Positions 14,394 through 20,178 of a stretch of 20,178 nt of DNA are shown in pieces. The stretch spans positions 1 to 20,178 of the forward strand of contig JABMNB010000316.1 of the NCBI GenBank assembly GCA_013205335.1, in the 5' to 3' direction. Every line of letters starts with the position of its first letter. Position 1 is the stretch's first letter. The position numbers and the translations under genes are program-made. The stretch is from Rhodospirillales bacterium. GTDB lineage: Bacteria; Pseudomonadota; Alphaproteobacteria; Reyranellales; Reyranellaceae. The notes beneath the pieces are model-generated. The model was not told the DNA's origin and did no database searches. It saw only the letters and a program-made list of their open reading frames with translations.

Positions 14394-14771
14394 CGTCGAA
14401 GCGTATCCAGCATTTTTGATGTAGGCGGCGCACTCGTTCGGAGCGAAGCATTGGAGGAGTTGTCCGTTGCATCGCCACCTATCTTCAATGGTGCGTTCTT
14501 CGGCTTTGCGCATGAGGGGCTTCAGTTTGGCAAAGACCTGCTCGATCGGATTGAGATCGGGGAATTAAGGCGGCAGGAAGAAGAGCTTGGCGCCGGCTGT
14601 GCGTATGGCGGCGCGGACGGACCAGCTTTTGTGGCTGCCGAGGTTGTCCATGACGACGACGTCGCCCGGCCTGAGGGTCGGCACCAGGAACTGGCGGCCG
14701 TAGGCTTGGATGCTTTTGCCGTTGATCGGACCGTCGAAGACACAGGGCGAGCGGTTTAGTCCTTTGACCCA
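14394..14771 (-). pseudogene. IS630-family transposase, 3' remnant with an internal stop
   Basis: Read on the minus strand, the frame gives PCVFDGPINGKSIQAYG, then PGDVVVMDNLGSHKSW with the second catalytic Asp, PDLNPIEQVFAKLKPLMRKA with the catalytic Glu, and the usual end ECAAYIKNAGYAST. A TAA at 14565-14567 replaces the Tyr of the family motif PPYSPDLNPIE. The first catalytic Asp and the whole N-terminal part are missing. The remnant abuts the TA in the stop codon of the 84-residue membrane gene; IS630 elements insert at TA. It cannot encode an active transposase. The reading frame runs on antisense into the membrane gene because the original stop is gone. Confidence 0.85.
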
Positions 14772-14792
14772 CGACGGAGTTGGCGACCTCTT

Positions 14793-16250
14793 CTATCTGC
14801 GAGTGTCGCTTATCGCTTCGCCTCTCGACATGGCAACCTCATAGGCCTCCTCGAACCACTCAATACGCTTCTCTTGCGCGCCGAGTATCGGAGAGCCCTC
14901 AAACTGATGGGCGATCGTTTGCATCTGCTCGCAGGCCCGGCGATCTTCCTCGACAATCTTCTTTGTGAAGTGACGCACGAGATGCGCGCGGATCACGTCC
15001 GAGAGTGGACGCATCCAGCGATCGAGTGCGCGCTCCCTCGCTGGAAATCCTGTCTGGAAAAGCCACCCCAAATGGTGCGTTTGCCTTGGAGATGTCGGCG
15101 CAAACAGCTGGACGTGACAAAACCAGTAAGGTCGTGCGTTGGAGATAGAAACAGCAAGATTGGGAAAGATGTTGAAGATACGGTAATCGCTTGGAACATA
15201 GCGATTCTCGCGGCACGCCACCGACATCGAGGCGAGCGTGTCGTTGTGGCCCGTAAAGTGCGCGCTATGCATACCAAAGCGGAAGTACGCAATTTCGTTG
15301 TTCTTCGCGTGGCGCTTTCTGTGGTGGATCGCGACACCGTGGTAATCATCCAGCGTGATTTCCATCGGCAGTTTCCAGTTGGCGGCAATCTCACCGTTCA
15401 AGCGCTGTGGACGCCCCGGCATCGCGCACATCGCGTCGAGGATGGGGAAGCCTTCACCGAGATAGTCCTCGAGGCTGTCCGAGGTATTCCCTCCTGGAAA
15501 CCGACCGAAGATGAGAGATCCGCAGGTGGCAATGTCCAAAGCGACCAGTCTGGCGCCGACCTCGCGTGGATGGGTGCCGAATACTTCCAGGCAATTGGGG
15601 ATCCCGACCGCATGGCCGTCTCGATTGTAGTGCCAGTGGTGAAAGCCACAAACGATCGGGCCGTTCCCCTTGTCGGACGTTCGCAAGGGAAAAAACCGAT
15701 GGGCGCAGCGATTCTCAAATCCTTTGATCGTGTCACCGAATCTCTGCACGAAAATCGACCGACCGCCCAGGGTCGCACGAAACCAGTCTCCATCCTTCTC
15801 CAGGTCTGGAGTAATCCCGAGAAGCGTCCAGCAATGCCCCAGCATGGCCTGTTCTTCCCTGAACGCCCTGTCGTCGGTAAGGGCGCGCGCCCAATTGGGC
15901 GGGATACTCCCTCCTCGACCGGGCCTCGGCGAGTTGGCGGTGCCATAGCGGTTGCTGTTGGCTAGCCAGTACTCGGTTTTCGCCACCCGGGCAGCAATGG
16001 TACCGCCGTCGCCCACCTCTGCGGGAAGGGCAAAAGAAAAGGCGAACTTGCCGTCGCCGATGCCAGCAACAGCCAAATCCGAACGAAAGCTATCCGCGCG
16101 CACAACGCCGACAAGAATGCCACCGGCATAGATTTCAATGGAGAGCCGCTCGCGGGGACGACCACCGTCGTGCGCCCAACCAGATACGAACCCATCGCTC
16201 AACGTGTCGATGTACCCGCGATATCGAGATCGTCGCAAAAAGTCGAACAT
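14793..16250 (-). CDS. Rieske non-haem iron oxygenase (alpha-subunit type) with an N-terminal accessory domain
   Basis: 485 residues from the ATG at 16250; a TTG at 16259 would add three residues. Residues 10-95 form a beta-rich domain (SDGFVSGWAHDGGRP, LVGVVRADSFRSDL, GIGDGKFAFSFALP) of a type I associate with bacterial glycosyltransferases and capsule proteins. The oxygenase follows. The Rieske cluster ligands are Cys182, His184, Cys201 and His204 (CAH, 16 residues, CGFH). The mononuclear iron site is DDYHGVAIHH (His304, His309) plus the late Asp436 (IVEEDRRACEQMQ), with the usual ANWK block ahead. Such enzymes hydroxylate or demethylate small substrates using electrons from a reductase, and none is encoded nearby. 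No good ribosome-binding site is seen. GC content is below that of the neighbours, and the start lies 12 bases inside an IS3-type end, so the 5' end may be altered. Confidence 0.8.
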   Translation of the reverse strand: MFDFLRRSRYRGYIDTLSDGFVSGWAHDGGRPRERLSIEIYAGGILVGVVRADSFRSDLAVAGIGDGKFAFSFALPAEVGDGGTIAARVAKTEYWLANSNRYGTANSPRPGRGGSIPPNWARALTDDRAFREEQAMLGHCWTLLGITPDLEKDGDWFRATLGGRSIFVQRFGDTIKGFENRCAHRFFPLRTSDKGNGPIVCGFHHWHYNRDGHAVGIPNCLEVFGTHPREVGARLVALDIATCGSLIFGRFPGGNTSDSLEDYLGEGFPILDAMCAMPGRPQRLNGEIAANWKLPMEITLDDYHGVAIHHRKRHAKNNEIAYFRFGMHSAHFTGHNDTLASMSVACRENRYVPSDYRIFNIFPNLAVSISNARPYWFCHVQLFAPTSPRQTHHLGWLFQTGFPARERALDRWMRPLSDVIRAHLVRHFTKKIVEEDRRACEQMQTIAHQFEGSPILGAQEKRIEWFEEAYEVAMSRGEAISDTRR

Positions 16251-16261
16251 TCGCACCAAAG

Positions 16262-16596
16262 TGGTCTGCCCCCAGTCGCGATGCCAGTCCGTGAGTCAGA
16301 GTCCGGCCGCTCTGGCCCGCCCGTGGGCTGACCAGAGAAGAGCGTAGGGCAGGCCACGGGCTGGCGGCAAGATAGCTTCCGGCGCCGCCACCGATAGGAG
16401 CTCTGCTCCGATGTCCCAGGTCCCCGACAGATCTTGCCGATCTGCTCGCCCTGGCCCAGCCGTACCCCGGCCTCCTGCAGCATCCCGATCGCCTGCTCAG
16501 GCGTGTAGTCCTTCCGTGCCATCCCGTGCTCTCTTCAAAGCCCAAATAGCCGGAAATCCAACTCTCAGATTGGTACCGTTCCGGGGGAGCAGACCA
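16262..16596 (-). mobile_element. Internally deleted IS3-type element (335 bp) with both terminal inverted repeats
   Basis: The left end reads TGGTCTGCCCCC from 16262 on the plus strand. The right end reads TGGTCTGCTCCCCC from 16596 on the minus strand. Both begin with the TG of IS3-family ends. Inside is only the start of orfA (16382-16522); the rest of orfA and all of orfB are gone. An 8-bp inverted pair (16319-16326 and 16354-16361) sits near the deletion point. Flanking bases do not show a target duplication, so one side was probably rearranged after insertion. Leftward transcription from the orfA promoter would run into the Rieske gene. Confidence 0.75.
16382..16522 (-). pseudogene. IS3-family transposase OrfA, N-terminal fragment
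   Basis: The frame starts MARKDYTPEQAIGMLQEAGV and continues through QGEQIGKICR and SEQSSYRWRR, the helix-turn-helix head of IS3-type OrfA proteins (compare the common form with TPEQIIGML...SEQSYYRWR). Homology stops at about residue 47. The frame then runs through unrelated sequence and ends at 16199, overlapping the first codons of the Rieske gene in another frame. It is a remnant and not a working transposase subunit. Confidence 0.8.
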
Positions 16597-16772
16597 TGCT
16601 GGTGATCGCCGCTGTTCTGCTTACCCTTGCCGTCGTCGTTGAAGCCTCGACGGGTCCCGCGAAGGCGGCTGCGCCGGTTTCGCAATCGAACCTCTTTGCG
16701 GCGGAAGCCAGCCAGCTTCCCGACGATCCCGGGCTGCTCAGGGCCCGGATCCGGCTGGCGTCGGGACTCTAA
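16597..16772 (+). pseudogene. 5'-truncated copy of the 84-aa small membrane protein
   Basis: The codons match the 84-residue gene at 14124 from its residue 28 onward: LVIAAVLLTLAVVVEAS, then the same tail SQLPDDPGLLRARIRLASGL and a TAA stop. The first 26-27 residues are missing, and the IS3-type right end sits exactly at the break. The final A of the IS plus TG of the gene create an ATG at 16596-16598 that could still start a 58-residue protein holding the membrane segment, though I see no convincing ribosome-binding site. The stop overlaps the stop of paaK on the other strand (16769-16772). Confidence 0.75.
16719..16771 (+). repeat. 53-bp direct repeat, copy 2
   Basis: Identical over 53 bases to 14325-14377. 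After the shared final TA the two copies diverge at once: here the sequence continues into the 3' end of paaK, and in copy 1 into the IS630-type remnant. Confidence 0.85.
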
Positions 16773-18058
16773 TCCTTCGGGCGTTTGTCGATCACACGGC
16801 GCGCCTTGCCCATCGAGCGCTCGATCGTGCCCGGCGGCATAATCTCGATCTCGGCCGAGAGGCCGCACATGCCCTTGAGCCGCCGAGTGAGCTCGGCGGC
16901 CGACCGGGCCAGGGCAGCCTGCTCCTGAATCTCGCGCGCCTCGACCTTCACGAGAAGGTCGTCGAGCGCGCCGGTCCGCGTGAGCTCGATGACGTAATGA
17001 CCGCTCAGCGCCGGGTCGCGCAGGATCTGCTCCTCGACCTGGCTCGGGAAGAGATTGACGCCGCGCACGATCAGCATGTCGTCGCTGCGGCCCGTAATCT
17101 TGGCCATGCGCCGCATCGCCGTGGCCGAGCCGGGCATCAGCCGCGTGAGGTCGCGCGTCCGGTAGCGCACGACGGGCATCGCTTCCTTCGACAACGTCGT
17201 GAACACCAGTTCGCCCGGCTCGCCCTCGGCCACGGGCCGGCCGGTCGCGGGGTCGACGATCTCGGGATAGAAATGATCCTCCCAGATCGTCGGTCCATCC
17301 TTGGTCTCGACGAACTCGCAGGCGACGCCAGGTCCCATCACCTCGCTCAAGCCGTAGATGTCGACGGCGTCGATGCCGAGCCGGCGCTCGATCTCCGTGC
17401 GCATGCCCTCGGTCCAGGGCTCGGCGCCGAAGATCCCGATGCGCATCGCCGTGTCGCGCGGATCGATGCCCTGGCGTTCGAACTCGTCGGCGATCGCCAG
17501 CATGTAGGACGGCGTCATCAGAACGACGCGGGCACCGAATTCGCGGATGAGCTGGACCTGCCGCTCGCCGAAGCCACCCGACATCGGCACGACCGTGCAT
17601 CCCAGACGCTCCGCGCCGTAGTGTGCACCCAGGCCGCCGGTGAAGAGCCCGTAGCCGTAGGCATTGTGGATGATGTCGCCGGGCCGCGCGCCGCCGGCGA
17701 ACAGCGAACGCGCCATCAGGTCGCCCCAGGTGGCGATATCCCGTGCCGAGTAGCCGACGACCGTCGGCCGGCCCGTCGTGCCGCTGGAGGCGTGCAGCCG
17801 CACGCAGCGTTCGCGCGGGATCGCCAGCATGCCGTAGGGATAGGCGTCGCGCAGGTCGCCCTTCTCCGTGAAGGGGAAGCGCGCGAGATCGTCGAGGCTG
17901 GCGAGCTGGTCGGGATGGACGCCGGCCGCCTCGCACTTGGCGCGGTACGGCGCCTGGTTGTCGTAGGCGTGGCGCAAGGTGGTACGCAGCCGGTCGAGTT
18001 GCAGCGCCCGCAGCGCGTCGAGCGACAGGCCGAGCTCAGGGAACAGGTTTTCGGTCAT
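16769..18058 (-). CDS. paaK: Phenylacetate-CoA ligase (PaaK family)
   Basis: 429 residues from the ATG at 18058; the frame is open further upstream but that part is the antisense of the DUF2339 gene. Adenylation motifs are intact: ASSGTTGRPTVVGY (90-103), GIFGAEPWTEGMR (208-220), IYGLSEVMGPGVACEF (234-249), YRTRDLT (299-305) and GRSDDMLIVRGVNLFPSQVEE (323-343), with the C-terminal lysine Lys418 in SMGKARRVI. The enzyme activates an aryl-acetate or benzoate-like acid with ATP and CoA. None of the other paa genes is present, so the exact substrate is open. Its start overlaps the stop of the DUF2339 gene (ATGA), and its TAG overlaps the stop of a small convergent gene by three bases. Confidence 0.92.
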   Translation of the reverse strand: MTENLFPELGLSLDALRALQLDRLRTTLRHAYDNQAPYRAKCEAAGVHPDQLASLDDLARFPFTEKGDLRDAYPYGMLAIPRERCVRLHASSGTTGRPTVVGYSARDIATWGDLMARSLFAGGARPGDIIHNAYGYGLFTGGLGAHYGAERLGCTVVPMSGGFGERQVQLIREFGARVVLMTPSYMLAIADEFERQGIDPRDTAMRIGIFGAEPWTEGMRTEIERRLGIDAVDIYGLSEVMGPGVACEFVETKDGPTIWEDHFYPEIVDPATGRPVAEGEPGELVFTTLSKEAMPVVRYRTRDLTRLMPGSATAMRRMAKITGRSDDMLIVRGVNLFPSQVEEQILRDPALSGHYVIELTRTGALDDLLVKVEAREIQEQAALARSAAELTRRLKGMCGLSAEIEIMPPGTIERSMGKARRVIDKRPKD

Positions 18059-20178
18059 TTGCTGTCGAACCCGAATCGCCGATAGGTGTAGCCGAGGCCG
18101 ATCAGCGCTGCGCCGAGGCCGAGGAACGAGAAGACACGCAGCAGCCCGTGCAGCCCCGCCATGTCGATCAGGAAGACCTTGGCGACCACGATGCAGACCA
18201 GCACCATGCCGGCATGCCGCAGCGCCCCCGCCTGCCGCAGGAAGCCCAGCGCCAGCAGGGCGACGCCGAACAGCAGCCAGACGATCGAGTAGGCATAGAG
18301 TTCCAGACCATGCGCGTCGAAGCCGCGCCGCTCGAAGCCGGGATCGAAGAAGTGGCGTACCTCGAACGAGACATAGGCGAACGCCAGGATAGACGCCGCC
18401 GCCTCGACGAGGAGATCGACCCGCCGGTCGGGCTCGATATCGATCCAGCGGCGCGCCAGGGCCGCCATCGCCGCCGGTATCGCGTAGGCCAGCAGCAAGC
18501 CATTGAGGATCGGCAGCCGGCCGACATCGGCTGGCTCGAACACCGGATTGGCGACCAGCACCTGGACGATGAGGACGACCGCGACGGCCACGCCGCCGCT
18601 CAGGCGCCACGCCCACAGCGCCACGAGGTCGCCGTCGAGCCCCGTCTTCCATAGCGCCGCCAGCGCAAACGCACCCCAGACCAGCACGTAGCAGGCCCGC
18701 TCCATGAAGCTCGCATCGGGCGTCATCATCGTCGTCGGCTGGAAGAGGCTGCGCACTTCCAGCGTCAGCAGGACGAAGGTGAGAAAGGCCGCGGCCGCTT
18801 CGACCGAACGCACCATCCGCACGTCGCCGGTCGGCCGCAGGAAGCGCAGCGCCACGACCAGCGCGGCGATCGAGATGCCGTAGCCCCAGAGCATCCAGTT
18901 GAGGATCGGCGTGAGGCCGATCGGATACTTGAGGACCTCCGGGTTGACGACGAAGCGCACGACCACGATGGCGAGCAGCGGCCAGCAGAGCCGGCGCAGG
19001 GTCACCAGACCGAGCTGCGCCGAGATGGCGGCGACCGCGGCCAGTTCGATTGCGTAGGCGACGGTGATCCATTCGCGACTGAGTTCGAGTGGAATGGCGG
19101 CGCCGATGAAGAAGGTGACGCCGGCGGCCAGGAAGCCCAGCGCCTCGGTGGCGCCCGGCATCGTCCCGCGCCACCGCGTGAGACGCTCTGCGCCCACGAG
19201 GAAAGGTGCGGCGAGGCCAATGCTGATCAAACCCCACGGCACGCCCGTCGTCGTGCCGCGCAGCACGTACCAGGCCAGCAGGAAGTGCGACAGCGCCGCC
19301 GACACCGACAGCGCGGCCCAGAAGCCCGGTCGGGGCGCGTTCCACAGCAGGGCGAAAGCGGCGGTCGCGTAGAGCCCGCCGAAGCCGGTCACGAGCCAGC
19401 CGAACCGGCCGGCATTCCAGTCAGCCGGCGCGCCTCCCGTTGTCCCCCACCAGAGGGCAAGCGCTGCCAGCGACAAAGCCGGTGCGAGGCCGGCGGAGAA
19501 CTGGAAACGCGGCGCCCAGCGCGAGAAGGCGAAAATGCCGATCCCGTGCACGGCCAGGGCCAGCCAGCCGGCCGTCTGCTCGCCGCTGTCCTGCACAATG
19601 GCCAGCACGAGCAGGCCGCCGGTGACGGCCAGCGAGGCCCAGACCAGGACCAGCACGTCCTTTGCCGGGTTCTCGCTCTCCTGCAGGCGCCGCCAGGACG
19701 CCCAGACGAAGAGCCCTGCGAGTGCCACCAGGAAGAGCCCGACCCAATGCAGTTCCGGCAGGTCGGGATCGGCCAGCATCCACACACAAGTCCACAGCGC
19801 CGAGCCCGCCAGCACCCCCCAGCCGAGCATCCACCAGCCGCGAATCCGGATCACCGTGAGGGTGCCCGCGGCAATGGCCAGCAGGTAGCCGAACAGGACC
19901 GGCGTATTGGGTTGCTCGCTCCCGATGATCGCGGGGCTCAGGAAGCCGCCGACGAAGGCGAGTGCGGCGACGAGGATGCCGTGGCGCAGCGAGAGCGTGA
20001 TGGCAAAGGCCGTGAGGGCCGCCGCACCGCCCCCGGCCGCCACCTTTGAGATCATGTCGTAGAGCGCTACGGCCGACAGCAGCGAGCCGTAGAGCGCCGC
20101 CACGCCCGCGGCCGCCAGCGCCTGCGACACGCGATCGTCGCGCGGCCGCATCCGTTCCGCCCCCGCGATCAAAGCGAA
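18055..20178 (-). CDS. DUF2339 multi-pass membrane protein, 5' end cut by the window edge
   Basis: At least 707 residues are visible; the frame stays open to the window edge, and the family is usually several hundred residues longer at the N-terminus. The protein is a long series of hydrophobic helices, twenty or more, with short polar loops. Family-type segments include GGFLSPAIIGSE near the start of the visible part, then VVRFVVNPEVLKYPIG and the end VAKVFLIDMAGLHGLLRVFSFLGLGAALIGLGYTYRRF. It is an integral inner-membrane protein of unknown function. It is transcribed with paaK, whose start overlaps its stop by 4 bases; this pairing is not explained by known phenylacetate metabolism. Confidence 0.9.
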   Translation of the reverse strand, partial: FALIAGAERMRPRDDRVSQALAAAGVAALYGSLLSAVALYDMISKVAAGGGAAALTAFAITLSLRHGILVAALAFVGGFLSPAIIGSEQPNTPVLFGYLLAIAAGTLTVIRIRGWWMLGWGVLAGSALWTCVWMLADPDLPELHWVGLFLVALAGLFVWASWRRLQESENPAKDVLVLVWASLAVTGGLLVLAIVQDSGEQTAGWLALAVHGIGIFAFSRWAPRFQFSAGLAPALSLAALALWWGTTGGAPADWNAGRFGWLVTGFGGLYATAAFALLWNAPRPGFWAALSVSAALSHFLLAWYVLRGTTTGVPWGLISIGLAAPFLVGAERLTRWRGTMPGATEALGFLAAGVTFFIGAAIPLELSREWITVAYAIELAAVAAISAQLGLVTLRRLCWPLLAIVVVRFVVNPEVLKYPIGLTPILNWMLWGYGISIAALVVALRFLRPTGDVRMVRSVEAAAAFLTFVLLTLEVRSLFQPTTMMTPDASFMERACYVLVWGAFALAALWKTGLDGDLVALWAWRLSGGVAVAVVLIVQVLVANPVFEPADVGRLPILNGLLLAYAIPAAMAALARRWIDIEPDRRVDLLVEAAASILAFAYVSFEVRHFFDPGFERRGFDAHGLELYAYSIVWLLFGVALLALGFLRQAGALRHAGMVLVCIVVAKVFLIDMAGLHGLLRVFSFLGLGAALIGLGYTYRRFGFDSK

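Larger units (their letters stand above)
14378..16596. mobile_element. Inserted segment: IS630 remnant, Rieske gene, mini-IS3 element
   Basis: The segment lies between two copies of the same small membrane gene, the right one truncated. It is bounded on the left by an IS630-type remnant and on the right by a short IS3-type element. The Rieske gene in it is visibly lower in GC than the rest of the window. I infer acquisition by transfer and later decay. Whether the whole block arrived at once or by successive insertions cannot be told from this sequence alone. Confidence 0.55.

Noticed and set aside
13470..14513. 347-codon minus-strand ORF spanning the end of pyk, the small genes and the IS630 remnant
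   Set aside because: It is the tail of the dead transposase running on antisense through the small membrane genes and pyk. The part beyond the transposase has no coding character.
16769..19345. 858-codon ORF that would fuse PaaK to an upstream domain
   Set aside because: The first 429 codons are out of frame with and overlap the DUF2339 gene. They are a shadow, and PaaK starts at the ATGA overlap at 18058.

Overview
The window is high-GC DNA from an alphaproteobacterium. The evidence is a GapR-type (DUF2312) nucleoid protein, a DUF1244 protein, an alphaproteobacterial-style isocitrate dehydrogenase tail, a Bug-family solute-binding protein, FNR/FixK-like boxes and dense ATGA-coupled genes. 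The genus cannot be fixed from this sequence; a soil or water Rhodospirillales/Hyphomicrobiales-type organism is a guess. Both ends cut through genes: icd at the left and a DUF2339 membrane protein at the right.

Layout. 1-907 (+): the 3' end of icd and a DUF429 protein. 908-1200: a convergent gap with a short AT-rich 9-bp tandem repeat and nested palindromes. 1201-3013 (-): two tandem universal stress proteins of equal length, each preceded by an FNR/FixK-like site. 3116-5232 (-): a translationally coupled pair, a secreted beta-propeller protein followed by a Bug-type binding protein. 5341-6884 (-): GapR, a DUF1244 protein and an N-formylglutamate amidohydrolase. 6914-13654 (+): a tight seven-gene sugar-acid operon of glycerate 2-kinase, GFA-family protein, OtnK, OtnC, OtnI, an LtnD-like dehydrogenase and pyruvate kinase.

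The operon encodes a complete-looking tetronate route. L-threonate is oxidised (LtnD), isomerised (OtnI), phosphorylated (OtnK) and decarboxylated (OtnC) to dihydroxyacetone phosphate. Glycerate 2-kinase and pyruvate kinase form a second arm, glycerate to 2-phosphoglycerate to (via enolase) PEP to pyruvate. OtnI and LtnD belong to the same families as hydroxypyruvate isomerase and tartronate semialdehyde reductase, so the two arms may share enzymes.

13769-16772 is the accessory part. Three small single-membrane-segment genes (two of them paralogues) are followed by a nonsense-mutated IS630-type transposase remnant. Next comes a lower-GC gene for a Rieske non-haem iron oxygenase carrying an extra N-terminal domain of a type I associate with glycosyltransferases, and then a 335-bp internally deleted IS3-type element with both terminal repeats. 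A 5'-truncated copy of the small membrane gene lies beyond it. The last 53 bp of the small gene are identical in the two copies that bracket the insertion. 16769-20178 (-): a PaaK-type phenylacetate-CoA ligase coupled to a DUF2339 membrane protein.

The most unusual items are the IS-bracketed Rieske fusion gene, which starts only a few bases from an IS end, and the repeated small membrane-protein family around it. No tRNA, rRNA or CRISPR array was recognised.
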